Shown piece by piece: positions 23,201-34,843 of a DNA stretch of 64,000 nt (within the stretch, counting starts at the first letter, position 1; the number at the start of each line of letters is the position of its first letter). The notes beneath the pieces are model-generated. The model ran no database searches. It was not told where the DNA came from and saw only the letters and a program-made list of their open reading frames with translations. The translations under genes and the position numbers were made by a program. This stretch comes from Vitellaria paradoxa (Eukaryota; Streptophyta; Magnoliopsida; Ericales; Sapotaceae): the NCBI GenBank assembly GCA_019916065.1, contig CM034239.1, positions 44,656,663-44,720,662 on the forward strand, in the 5' to 3' direction.

Positions 23201-26200
23201 TCCAAAACCTAAGATCTGTAATAGTAACAATTCCTTGTTCTAACGCTTGAAAACCTGAAAATTAGGTTTCCTCCAAAATTTTCATTAAAAATTATATGTA
23301 ATACTGGAAAATAATCACTTCACATTTCCAACCATTTTTCATATAAAAGGCCCAACACTGCCTATTCCACATTTTTAAAACCCTAAAACTACAAGCCCTC
23401 CACAATGTTAGACCATTACAAGGTGAATTATGGTAACATAATTCTAAGCTTCTCTTGTTGAAGACACACAGGAATTAGAACAAGTAAACCTATCTTACAT
23501 CAAAATCTCCACTGAAAAACGAATAGCCACATTGATAACCCAATCATTTATTTAGTCATTTACTTTTTTCCACACCAAGGATTTCTTAATTCCCTACAAT
23601 GAAACCTATCCTAAATAGCCCATAAAAGCAGCTGGTTTCCCCACATCAATCTAAGTACATGCAACATTCCCTGAAGCAGGAAGTCCATTAACCAGGTAAA
23701 CTTTTCACACTTTGTGTAAAGCCAAGTACTAGATCATTTTTGACCAATTCAATACAACAGCTCCATGCCCAAGGTTCAGCAATGCCTAACCAGGACTCAG
23801 ATTGAGGAAGGGGCATATTCAAAAATATACACCAATTAAACTATTATATTTTACTGTGCTTAAGAATGATAAATATGCTAAGATTCAACACTAAATTAAT
23901 GCATAAATAATATATAAAAATATGGCACGTGACTGAGGCTATAGTACTGCATAGGTGGTATTTGGAGTTCCAAAAAAGTTCCAAAAACAAATCAAAAGTT
24001 GGTGTAAAAAGTGACACATGACAAAATTTGATTGGAAGGAAATTGAAAAAAAATTTAGAGCTCCAAACGCTACATGCATAGGAGTCTAAGGTGAAAATAC
24101 AAGGTGTATTCTAATAAAATTTGTGACATGGCTTTAGAGGTGTTCACCCCTTATATACTAGGAGTAAGTGCAAACACGATGCACATATTATTACCCATTT
24201 ACCCGCAACTCTCTCAAGAGAAAGTAACCATATTAAAGGAATGAGTTAAAAAAAAAAAGGTGAAAGTAAAATTTACTTAAATGGACCATAATTTTTTAAA
24301 AACTACTTTCACATCTTTTAAGTTGTATGTAGTTATAGGTGGCTAGGAGGCATTAAGGGAAGAAGTGGAAAAACTTCACTGAAACTGGTGGCACCAAAGA
24401 TTGAGTTTCACCAACTACCCCATGGGCATATATATCAGTATAGATGTCAAATCCTTATGTCCCATCTACAAGAGTATCTAACAAGTATTGTACTCCTTCA
24501 AATGCACACACATATTTAATTTACAGATACACCTGGGAAATATGGAACACAATACATGACTCAAAAGAAGCATGGCTATGCAATATGTGCCTAGTACAGA
24601 TCGCATAGTGAGTAAGTGCAATCAATGCTCAGCTTAAAATTTTGTCCAGGTAAGACGCATTTACTCACAAAAGAAAGCAGAGAAGTTGCCTCCCCATGGC
24701 ATAAATTTACTATGAATGGCGGTACACACAAACATAATAAGGATGACAAAAATGAAACTAATAGGATCCGTCGATCCTCTCGATTTCGGAAGTTGAAGAC
24801 TCCTTACGTGGGGTGAATATCTACGCAAAGCAGAGGACGTGAAGCAGGGGATGTGGAAGACTTGGTCAAGTTAGCAAATCTGCCATCACGTGTGCAAGGG
24901 GGAAATAATGATGTGTCATTGCATGATCTCCATGAAGTCCTATGTATGTGGTTTAAGTTGGGTCTTTAGGAGAGAAGTTGTTATCTATTTTGTAGGAGTC
25001 GTTGATAAGTGGGTTATTTAAATTCCATAAGTAGGTAGTAGGAGGTAGGGATTTTTTTTTACAGTTACTGTTGTGGTTTAATTCTCACCCAAAGAGGATT
25101 GCTATCTATTTCAATATCTATAATTTGTTTTAGTTGCAATTTCTGTTTACTCTGGGACTTATCAGTGGTATCAGAGCAAGGTTGAAATGACAATTAACAA
25201 GGAACGGGTTGAGCTTTTGGAAGCTGGTCTAGGTGGCCTGCAGGATGAAATGCAATGGATGGAGATTGGTGTAGTTGATCATTTGCAACGATTGGAAGAC
25301 TCTATCAAGACTTTATCCGACACTGTAATGTCCAACCGGAGCTCATCGCATAGCGTTAACCGTGAGGCACCATTCCGCAGTTCACGAGAGGAGTCGGGGG
25401 ACGACAGACGGCAGCAATTCATGACGCGGCCAGCTAAGCTTGGTTTTCCACACTTTAGCGGCGAACCGTGTGGTCTAATCGGGCATCTCAGTTCTTTGAT
25501 TTCCAAAGAACTGCCGACAACCAAAAGGTGGCCTTTGCTTCTTTTCACTTAGAGGGAGAAGCAAATCAGTGGTGGCAATGATTAAACCGAACCTACAAAG
25601 AGGAAGGGTGCACCATCATGTGGGAAATTTTTTCTGAGGAGTTATGGGCACGTTTTGGTCCTACTGAGTGTGAAGATTTTGATGAGGCTTTAACAAAAAT
25701 CAAGCAACAGGGAACCCTTCATGAATATCATAAGGAATTCGAAAGACTGGGAAATCATGTTCGAGGATGGTCGAAGAAAACTTTGGTGGGTTCATTCATG
25801 GGAGGATTAAAACCAGAAATTTCTGAAGGGATTTGTATGTTCAAGCCAAAAACCTTGAAGGAGGCCATTAGCTTGGCCAGGATGCGTGATGAACAATTGG
25901 CGCGGCAGCGACGCTTAGTACGACCTCCACCCCAACCGATTAGGCAGCTTACGCTTCCTTCATCCTCACAAGGAACAGTAGTCTCACCAATCAGGAGGTT
26001 ATCGTGGGAGGAGATGCAACGTCGCCGTGCTCAAGGTCTATGCTTCAATTGTGATGAGCATTTCACTGCGGGTCACAAGTGCCAAGATGCTAAGCTTCTG
26101 TTGCTAGAGGGCCCAAGTCTAGTGAATGAAATTTATTGCAAACAGACTACAAAGGAGAAGCCATTGAATGAAATAAAAGTCAAAGAATCAACCAAGCCAG

Positions 26201-29200
26201 AAATTTCTCTCCATGCGCTTACCGGGTGGACAACGGCACATACAATGAGAGTAGTTGCGACAGTGGAGCATCAAGAATTGGTGGCGCTGATCGATAGTGG
26301 CTCAACGCATAACTTTATCAGTGAGAAAATAGCAACCATGTTACGGTTGCCAGTGGTTCCTACCAAGCCTTTTACGGTAAAGGTGGCAGATGGAAATAAA
26401 CTCAGCTGCCAAGGACGTTTTGAACGTGTACAGATCACCATCCAAGGGATTACTTTCTCACTTACTCTTTACTCGTTACCATTAACGAGTCTCGACTTGG
26501 TTTTAGGCGTACAATGGTTGGAGTTGCTTGGGTCTATGGTGTGCAACTGGAAAGAAATGACCATGGAATTTCAATGGGAAAACAAAGCCAGGAAATTACA
26601 AGGGATAGATGCACCGACCATTCAAGAGGCACCTTTGGATGCCATCTCTAAGGATGTTAAACAAGGGAGCTCGATTTTCGCTGTTTGCCTACAAGCGATG
26701 GGTGACTCTAAGAGTGAAGAGCTGCATCCGGATTTGAGTCAACTTATTGGGGAATTTGCTGAGATTTTTAAGGAACCCAACCGACTACCTCCACAAAGAG
26801 CCATCGATCACCATATTCCCATCAAAGATGGCATTTAAGCTATAAATGTGCGCCCTTATAGGTATGCATATTTTTAGAAGGATGAAATTGAAAAACAAGT
26901 TAATGATATGTTAAAAATGGGGTTAATTAGACCTAGCACTAGCCCATTTTCCTCCCCTGTGCTCTTGGTTAAAAAAAAGATGGGTCTTGGCGTTTTTGTA
27001 CTGATTACCGAGCCCTCAATGCTGTTACTATTAAAGATATATTTCCCATACCTACAGTTGAAGATATGCTTGATGAACTCCATGGGGCTTCCTATTTTAC
27101 TAAACTTGATTTAAGGGCAGGATACCATCAAATTAGAGTTCACCTATCAGATATTCACAAAATAGCTTTCAGAACTCATAATGGTCATTATGAATACCTA
27201 GTAATGCCATTTGGTTTGTGTAATGCCCCATCTACTTTCCAGGCAATTACGAACTCTATTTTTTAGCCCTTCCTTCGAAAATTTGTATTAGTTTTCTTTG
27301 ATGATATTTTAGTTTATAGCCCAAATTGGAGTTTGCACGTTGATCATGTCAAGCAAGTGTTTACAGTTCTGCGAGATCATCAATTTCTTGTGAAACATAG
27401 TAAGTCCTCATTCGGTCAGCAAGAATTGGAGTACTTGGGCCATGTTGTAACACCTAAAGGAGTCAAAGTGGATGATAAAAAGATTGCGTCAATGATTCAA
27501 TGGCCACGACCTGCTAATATTTCAGAGTTAGGGCGGTTTCTAGGGCTTACGGGACACTACCGAAAATTTGTCAAAGATTATGGGATAATTGCTCATCCTT
27601 TGACCAATTTGTTAAAAAAAGGGAATTTTGGGTGGACTGATGAAACAGAAGCAGCATTCCTTGGTCTAAAACAGGCAATGACTACTACTCCTATTTTAGC
27701 TATGCCTAACTTTAATGAAACCTTCATTATTGAAGCAAATGCATCAGGTGGTGGAATCGGAGCAGTATTGTCACAAAAAGGTAGACCCATTGCCTTCATG
27801 AGTCGTTCCTTGGGTGTGACTAAGCAATTGTGGTCCACCTATGCTAAGGAAATGCTGGCCATTCTTGAAGCCATTAGAGCTTGGAGACCCTATTTGCTAG
27901 GGAGGAAATTCTTGATTCAAACAGATCAAAGGAGCTTGAAGTATCCTTTGGAGCAACGGATTGCTACACCAGAGCAACAAAAATGGGTGGCTAAGTTGTT
28001 GGGGTATGATTATGAAATCATATATCATCCGGGCCGTGAGAATTCAGCGGCAAATTCCTTATCTCGGGTGCACGGCAATCCAACACTTAATGCTGTGTCC
28101 ATGCCGCAAGCATCTCTCTCTAGGAAGAAATCAAGAGAGCAGCCCGTGACCACTCCTATATGAATCGCATTATTGAATTGGCCTATTCCAATCCAAGCGC
28201 ACCATATAGTGTCAGAGAAGGGCTGGTCTTCTATAAGGATAGAGTTGTGGTGCCACCAAATACTCCTATTATCTCTCAACTCCTACAGGAATTTCATGAT
28301 TCTCCTACTGGTGGTCATTCGGGCGTTTTAAGGACTTTTAAACGCCTAGCTCAACAATTTTACTGGCCTTCAATGTTTCAAACAGTTAAAAGCTATGTGA
28401 CAGCATGTGATATTTGCCAGAGGAATAAGGCTGAAACGCTATCTCCGGCGACTCTGCTCCAACCACTCCCTATTCCACGCCGGGCATGGGATGATATCAC
28501 TCTTGATTTTATTAAGGGCCTACCATCATCTAATGGGAAAGATACCATACTGGTCGTAGTGGATCACTTAAGCGAATATGGTCATTTTATTGCTTTGGCT
28601 CATCCCTTCACAGCGAAATCAGTGGCTGAACATTTTATAGATGGAATGGTCAAGCTACATGGTATACCCCGTTCTATAATAAGTAACAGAGATCTTATAT
28701 TTCTCAGTAAGTTTTGGTAAGAATTTTTCAATCTCTCGAGAACGCAGTTGAAAATGGGTTCTACCTACCACCCGCAGACCGACGGACAGACGGAGGTGGT
28801 GAATTGCTATTTGGAGCAGTATGTTCGTTCTTTTGCGCATTAGCAGCCGCGGCGCTGGAGTTCTTGCTTACCTTGGGCAGAATATTGGTACAACATGTCT
28901 TACCATTCGTCCGCGAGGATGTCACCGTTTCAAGCATTATATGGGCGTTTACCTCCTGCTATACCACGTTATTATGTGGGTCAATCACCAATCAATGAGG
29001 TGAATAAAGGTCTAGCGAATCGAGATGTGCTGTTGACTCGACTTAAATAGAATTTGGATGCTGCTTGAAATCGAATGAAACAAGCAGCAGATAAGCGGCG
29101 TAGGGATGTATGCTATCAAGAAGGAGATTTGGTCAATTTAAAATTATAACCTTATCGCTAGCACATAGTTTTTCGAAGGGCACATCGTAAGCTAGCAAGC

Positions 29201-30574
29201 AAGTATTATGGGCCTTTTCTAATTGAGAAGAAAATTGGTGCAGTTGCCTACAAGCTCCAACTACCAGAAGGAGCCACAATTCATCTGATTTTTCATGTAT
29301 TGGCACTTAAAAAAAAAAGCCAAGTGAAGTTAGCCCTATTAGTCCAGAGTTGCCACCAATTACAAATGAGGGAGAAATTATTTTGGAGCCGGAAACTATA
29401 CTTGAAACTCGATGGATCAAGAAGGGAAAGTAGTTTGTGGAGGAGAGCTTGGTTAAATGGAAAAGACTTTCGAATGAAGATGCCACTTGGGAGCAAGCTG
29501 ATGTCATCCAACGCCAATTTCCAAACATGATCCTTGAGGACAAGCGATCTTTTGAAGGGGAGGGAAATGATAGGATCCGTCGATCCTCTCGATTTCGGAA
29601 GTTGAAGACTCCTTACGTGGGGTGAATATCTACGCAAAGCAGAGGACGTGAAGCCGGGGATGTGGAAGACTTGGTCAAGTTAGCAAATCTGCCATCACGT
29701 GTGCAAGGGAGAAATAATGATATGTCATTGCATGATCTCCATGAAGTCCTATTTATGTGGTTTAAGTTGGGTCTTTAGGAGAGAAGTTGTTATCTATTTT
29801 GTAGGAGCCGTTGATAAGTGGGTTATTTAAATTCCATAAGTAGGTAGTAGGAGGTAGGGATTTTTTTTTACAATTACTGTTGCGGTTTAATTCTCACCCA
29901 AAGAGGATTGCTATCTATTTCAATATCTATAATTTGTTTTAGTTGCAATTTCTGTTTACTCTGGGACTTACCAGAAACCGAGCATCAGTTTTGTTCAGTC
30001 AAATAACAAGTTCCCTGAAAGTTGATTACTTCAAACTCAACTCACAAACCCACAGAATTTCTCATTGGAATATGCCAAAATCCATATTGTAAACATCAAT
30101 CAAAACCCGCATCAAAGTTGATACAAGTTGCACAGAATCATGCAATTTTACAGGCCTAACAAAACCCATCAAATCCAAATTAAAAAATAAAATAAAAAAC
30201 ATAGGCTAAAAAAATCTGAAACTTTGGAGTATATAACTGCAATATACAAGCACACAAAGATGGTGCACACAACAAGAAGCAGATAAATACACATAAACAT
30301 AGAAATAAATATACCCATATCAGAGAAAAGCAAAATTTCAGGGAGAGAGTCACCGTTCTTGACCAGCGGTGTCCCAAATTTGAGCTTTGATGACCTTGTC
30401 ACCAATGATCAGGGTTTTGGTAGCGAACTCGACCCCAATAGTAGACTTGGACTCCAAATTAAACTCGTTCCTTGTAAACCTTGAGAGCAGGTTCGATTTA
30501 CCCACGCCCGAATCGCCAATCAAGACCAACTTGAACAAGTAATCGTATTCGTCATCAGCTCTATACCCTGCCAT
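20240..30574 (-). CDS. RABA1-type Rab GTPase, 2 exons, 218 aa
   Basis: Exon 1 is 30354-30574 (ATG at 30572-30574, donor GTGACT) and exon 2 is 20240-20675 (acceptor GATAG), joined in phase to give 657 bases. All Rab signatures are present: P-loop GDSGVGKS (20-27), switch I Thr45 in STIGVEF, WDTAGQE (67-73), NKSD and ETSA guanine-binding motifs, and C-terminal CCSS for geranylgeranylation. The sequence ([28 protein letters not shown]) is plant Rab11/RABA, closest to the RABA1 subgroup, which acts at the trans-Golgi/recycling endosome. The exon break after GQE is usual for plant Rab11 genes. Oddity: the only intron is 9678 bases and contains a whole Ty3/Gypsy element plus several DNA elements. 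Arabidopsis RABA1a (At1g06400) also neighbours TPS7, from memory. Confidence 0.93.
21422..21735. mobile_element. Small terminal-inverted-repeat element in the Rab intron
   Basis: Left end ggggtaaatttgcttttatc and right end, reversed, ggggtaattaattttacatc form an imperfect inverted pair of ~26 bases around ~260 bases of non-coding sequence. No clear target duplication. Probably a non-autonomous DNA transposon. Confidence 0.5.
21998..23115. mobile_element. Non-autonomous element with internal tandem repeats
   Basis: Outer ends carry GGAATGGAATGGAATGGAA-type runs (left, ~22008) and the inverted form TTCCATTCCATTCCC (right, ~23090). Inside are about six copies of a unit marked by the phrase aaatgac-attttaccc (near 22255, 22313, 22457, 22593, 22728, 22859), the last four spaced ~131-144 bases apart. 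No coding frame. Located in the Rab intron. Confidence 0.55.
23957..24075. mobile_element. MITE in the Rab intron
   Basis: Begins gtatttggagttcc and ends gagctccaaacgctac, an inverted pair. The core gtgacacatgacaaaatttg matches the element at 6912. Confidence 0.6.
24759..25164 (+). repeat. 5' LTR of the Gypsy element
   Basis: 406 bases, ending ...acttatca. The first dinucleotide is TA instead of the TG seen in the 3' LTR, a point change in the terminal motif. Target duplication GAAAC directly precedes it. Confidence 0.95.
25166..25177 (+). other. Primer-binding site
   Basis: TGGTATCAGAGC starts one base after the LTR. This is the usual plant retrotransposon site complementary to the 3' end of initiator tRNA-Met. 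Confidence 0.9.
25187..26838 (+). pseudogene. Gag and protease region of the Gypsy element (broken)
   Basis: Gag starts at the ATG at 25187. The frame breaks near 25465, a stop lies at 25579-25581, and it is readable again from 25618 to a stop at 26836-26838. Gag shows the capsid-type segment [20 protein letters not shown] and a zinc-knuckle variant [14 protein letters not shown]. The aspartic protease core is [12 protein letters not shown], with the catalytic Asp present. The polyprotein would continue into reverse transcriptase but is interrupted. Described as found; not functional. Confidence 0.9.
26839..28163 (+). pseudogene. Reverse transcriptase and RNase H region of the Gypsy element (broken)
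   Basis: Reverse transcriptase pieces include [29 protein letters not shown] and the active-site box FFDDILVYS. RNase H follows in the frame 27333-28163. Breaks: stops at 26875-26877 and 27264-27266 and a frameshift in an A-run near 26970. The first RNase H catalytic Asp position is Asn (EANAS, near 27735), so the catalytic site is altered as well. A further frameshift near 28130 separates this part from integrase. Confidence 0.9.
28160..29567 (+). pseudogene. Integrase and chromodomain-like region of the Gypsy element (broken)
   Basis: The zinc-binding region has H...H ([13 protein letters not shown]) and CDICQRNK. The catalytic core has [12 protein letters not shown], but the second catalytic Asp position is Asn (IISNRD). 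Stops lie at 28718, 28841, 29048, 29066, 29147, 29159 and 29431, and a frameshift near 29310. The C-terminal [20 protein letters not shown] resembles the chromodomain-type end of plant chromoviruses. The reading frame continues past 29567 into the 3' LTR and stops at 29623-29625. Confidence 0.88.
29554..29567 (+). other. Polypurine tract
   Basis: GAAGGGGAGGGAAA directly before the 3' LTR, the expected primer site for plus-strand DNA synthesis. Confidence 0.85.
29568..29973 (+). repeat. 3' LTR of the Gypsy element
   Basis: 406 bases, TG...CA, followed by target duplication GAAAC. It differs from the 5' LTR at nine positions with no length change. The first ~58 bases also encode the last codons of the polyprotein frame. 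Confidence 0.95.
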
Positions 30575-33546
30575 CTCTCTCTCTCTAGCTTTTATTTGCT
30601 TATGCTGTTCGCTTGGTAACTCTGGTTTGGCCCTTTTTGAAATTTGAACGGAAAATGATAGCACTCTGGTGAGGTTACCGAGATTCCTGGCTTACCAAAA
30701 CGGCAAAGTTGAATAACGAAACTACCCTTATCCCCGCGGGTTACATGGCTGAAAAGCTAACATTTTGCGCTCGTTCGCGGCTCCTCGAAAATTCACAAAA
30801 ACTTTAAAGTTTTATAAAATTTAAATAGTTTTTTTCATTGTACAAATTATCCCTAAAAAATTTAAATTTTTTATTCATTTTACATATAAATTATGAGATT
30901 ATAATTTTTATAAATTTAAACTAATTTTAATAATTCCAAATCTCCCAAAAGGTATCATTTGGAGGAGCAAAATTGACCAAAAAATGCCAATTTTTAGTGT
31001 TTTACGTGTTTAATAAAACAATAAAAGTTAGTGTTTTATTTATGCGGCTATTTCCCAACACACTAATTTTTATTTACGTGATGAAAGGCATAATATGTTT
31101 ATTTCACTTTAACTTAACTCAAAAAGTTTTTAAATTTTTTTTCAAACACATAAAAAATTATCAAAATTTTTATCAAATACCTAAAATTTGTCAAAATTAC
31201 TAAAAATTTCTACTTATATTACCAAACATGCTAAAAGTTCCATCCACCAAAATTATCAAAAATTGTAACGTTCAAACGGGGCCTTAGTGTTCTTTTGAGT
31301 ACCAGGAATAATTTTTTATTTTTTAACTTATTCTTGTTCTATATAATTATTTTTATTCAAATTTAATTTTTTAAATTACAAATTTTAAGCTTGTTTAACA
31401 TATTCATATGAATATCAAAAATTCATATCTATTTGAAAAAGCTTTAAAATAAAAGAAAAAAAAAGTTAACTTTTTTGGTTACTTTTTTTTTAAATAGATG
31501 TAAATTTTTTAATTTAAAAAAAATTAATTATTTTAATTTTCTTTTTTGAAAAGTAAATTTTTAAGTCACACTTTGTATCTACCGGCCATGTTTGGTTTAC
31601 AAACAAATTCTAAAAAATTCTATAAATCTTTGTTAACTTTATATCACATCAACTTTTTTCTCTCACTGCACGCATTACGAACTCTCAATTTATCTCAATT
31701 TATCTTACTTTATCTTACTCCAAATTCACCCAATGTGTTTCGCCCAAAAAAATTATTGCATTTAATTTAAAACTTAATACCTAACGCTTTTTGATGATTT
31801 GAATTAAAACACGAGATTGATAAAATTTATTGAACTTAACTAATTGTGTCTCATATGTCGTGGCATTTCATATGTAATTGTATAAATAAAATTATTAAAA
31901 AAATGATAAATTTGTTTTTAAAGTTTGTATTAAGATGAAATAAATATTTATTTTTTTTTAAAATATTTTTTCTTTAATCAATTTTGGCCTGTGAGACGTA
32001 ATTATAACTAAATTTAATTTTTTTTTTAATTTTACACTTTAAACTAAATCATATGAGGAATATGTATTAAATTTTAAACTAAATAATTAATATTTTTTGG
32101 GCCAAACTTTAAGAAGATAAAATGTAATTATCTTTTTTGTAACTTTTTATTTAATATTATTTTTATTAAAATTTAATTTTCATTTTACTTTGTAAAAATT
32201 CTTAAAAAGACTTAGATTAAAATTTTAAAATTTCAAATATACGAACTTTTATTATATTTGTGATTTCAATCCTTGAGTTCCTTAAAATTAAATTTTCGCC
32301 CTAATTTTTTCATTTTCCCTTTTACTTTTGATATTTTTAAGCATATTATTCACTTTTTAAAATATAAAAAATTACGAATAGGTAAGAATATACGAATCAA
32401 AAAAACAGCCTAATAACTAACAAAAATTAAGAGGGAAATTAAAAAAAAAAAATAAGGTAAATTACCTTAACCACTCCATTGGTTCACTAGAATGTTAGGC
32501 AATTCCTATCGGGTATTAACAATTACATTATCTTCCCCTACTTTTATTTTTATTGCAACAGATTCCCCTTTATCCATTAAACAACCGTTAAATGCTAACG
32601 GTCATTCAGTTTGTATAAAAAAAAAATCTTAATTTACCCTGCTATGTGATGCAAACTCCACTTTTTTCTAATTTCATTAGAGTCTCCGTGAAATAAATTT
32701 TAGACTTGGAATTGGGATTATTGGATATTAATGGATTCATTAGGGCTTGAATTTAAATGGAATAAACTAGTCGCATGCCTGCCCTTGACATTGAGCCAGT
32801 GATTTTGGGCCTGTTTGGAGTTAAAATAAAACTCTACAAATTTCTATAAATACAAATTATAAGATAATAAATTTAAATTATTCACTCACAGCACAAAATA
32901 TGAGACATTAAATTTTACAATTTCATACAACTTCAAACACATCTATTAATGCCAAGGTACCGTTTAATGGATTAAAAAATCAAGATAAATGGATTAATTT
33001 TGACAAATGAGTATTTGACAAAATACCAAATTTTGTCACTTTTATACTACACTCAGTAATAGTAACTTGTTCGATTCAGAAGTTATCAAAATTTTTACTA
33101 AGCACGCTAAAAATTACCAAAAGTGATTAAAAGTTGATAAAAATTATCAAAACTTTTACTAAACACAAAGAAATTGTTAAAATACACTAAAAGTTACTAA
33201 AAAAAATATTACCTATTTTATCAAATACACAAAAAATTTTACTTACTAACTTTTGGCCAAAAATTACTTAATATTACTAAAAAAATAGCACTTCCAAACA
33301 AACCCTAATTACTGGGTTAAAACTTATCCTAGAGATGAGAGTCTTGAATACTCTCAAATTGGTGACTTAGGTACCAATTTGGCCTTGACTAGTCAGAAAT
33401 CGATCACGACGGCTTATTTCAGTGTAATAAGCAGACAATGCACGGACAAGTGAAACTTAGGATTGTGTCAGTTCCTAAGGTTGGAGCCGATGGCAGTTTA
33501 AGAATATTTAGAATAAAATTTTAATTAGAAGAGAAATTTATATTCT
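30575..33546. other. Rab gene upstream region and AT-rich spacer
   Basis: It begins with the Rab 5' UTR (CT-rich run at 30574-30590), then AT-rich sequence with worn repeats of the form aaaattaccaaa and MITE-like pieces at ~31565-31742 and ~32811-32945 (gtttgg... with a cactcacagcac-type phrase). A small element with inverted ggtaaatta ends is possible at ~32454-32641. No gene is recognised. Confidence 0.5.
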
Positions 33547-33549
33547 TCT

Positions 33550-33729
33550 AGGGTCGGAGAGAAGTCCGTAGCTACTACTCATAGGTGCGCACTGGGTGAA
33601 GCCCACCCCGTGACACTAGCCGGCAAAGAACCACGAGGAGGTAAACCAGCCTAGGCAAGCCCTGACTAACCGGCTTGGCCGAAAAGGCTCTTCAACCCGC
33701 CATCCGAACCAACTCGACTACCCCTTTCG
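33550..33729 (-). mobile_element. GC-rich SINE, copy 2 (shortened head)
   Basis: Reverse-oriented copy of the family at 17524, GC-rich against AT-rich flanks. It shares gtgcgcac, ccagcctaggcaagccctg and an aagtccgtag end with the neighbour. The motif tatattctt occurs on both sides (33539-33547 and 33738-33746), a possible target duplication. The tRNA-like head is shortened and diverged. Confidence 0.75.
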
Positions 33730-33746
33730 GGGCAATCTATATTCTT

Positions 33747-34011
33747 CTGGTATGTGGAAGTCCGCAGCCGCTACTCCGTACTGGGGTGCGCACAGGGCGA
33801 AGCACGCTCCAGGACCCTAACTGGCAAAGGCCCTTGGAGAGTTAACCAGCCTAGGCAAGCCCTGGCTGACCGACACGACCGAGAGGAAGCCATTAGACAC
33901 CCGCCATTACAACGGTAACCCACCCCTCCTGTGGGGGAGTCGAACCCGGAATCTCGAGAGGCCCAAGCTCTAAGGCCAGCCCGACTTCCACTCGGCCACC
34001 CCCAAAGGGGC
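33747..34011 (-). mobile_element. GC-rich SINE, copy 3 (full, with tRNA-like head)
   Basis: On the minus strand it starts with a tRNA-Ser/Leu-like head (gggtggccgagtggaagtc as box A region, cgggttcgactccc as box B) and continues into the same body as copies 1 and 2, ending ...cataccag. It is flanked by perfect 17-base repeats GGGCAATCTATATTCTT (33730-33746 and 34012-34028). It sits directly beside copy 2. Confidence 0.85.
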
Positions 34012-34028
34012 GGGCAATCTATATTCTT

Positions 34029-34811
34029 TGTTTAGTTTAATATTGTTTTATTTTATACATGTCATGTCATAAAATACTTTGCTTTCTTTTAAATTCACAG
34101 CATATAGGCACTAACTGGTTTTTCGACCACTGAACTTTACAACACACCCCTCTCTATTTATTATTTTCAAGTAATGAGATAGAGATTGTGATTTATTATG
34201 ATTTGAGTCGAGTGTGATTTATGTTAATTTAGGATTCGTTTGCTTTCAAATTTAGTTTTAGTTTTTCTTGAAATTTTTTTCGTCTTATATAACTTTTTTT
34301 TAAACTAAAATTTGAATTTTTTTTTTTCAGACTTTAATCTTTGAACGTGTTAATTACATTCATAAAAAAATAATTGAAAAATCATGTCTACACAAAACAG
34401 AAAAGGGTTAAATAGATCATTTGGATTCTTATTAGTAGAAAAGTATTAGTTTTGGCCATCTAATTAATAAGAATAATACTATGCTACTAGGAAATATAAT
34501 CAGAATTATCAATCATAATGATGCAAAAGAATTGTGAGTCTATTGCTTTAAAATATTTAACCCACCAAAGACTTTTATAATTATAAAATTGTATTAAATT
34601 ATGAAAAGCATATTTACTGATTTAATATTTAAGGATAGTTTTCTTTCTCTAAAATCGAAACATTGATTATCTCTTAGTGTAAATCGTAAACCTGACTTTG
34701 CTCATTTAGATGTTAACATTTAAAATTCATCAAATTCAAAATAGATAGTCGGTTTGAATACTCTTCTTCAGTGGTAGTAGATATTTTATAATTATTTTTA
34801 ATATAAAAGAA

Positions 34812-34843
<32 letters not shown>

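Larger units (their letters stand above)
24754..29978 (+). mobile_element. Complete but defective Ty3/Gypsy LTR retrotransposon with 5-bp target duplication
   Basis: A full element (24759-29973) with 406-bp LTRs, flanked by perfect GAAAC duplications (24754-24758 and 29974-29978). Order: 5' LTR, tRNA-Met primer-binding site, gag, protease, reverse transcriptase, RNase H, integrase with a chromodomain-like end, polypurine tract, 3' LTR. This domain order is Ty3/Gypsy (Metaviridae), chromovirus-type; lineage within it is not settled. It lies in the intron of the minus-strand Rab gene, in the opposite orientation. The LTRs differ at 9 of 406 positions (~2.2%), 7 of them transitions. The coding region has about eleven in-frame stops and at least four frameshifts, so it cannot move by itself. 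Confidence 0.95.

Noticed and set aside
33900..34010. Possible tRNA-Ser/Leu gene on the minus strand
   Set aside because: The head is tRNA-like, but it continues without a terminator into the SINE body shared by two other copies.
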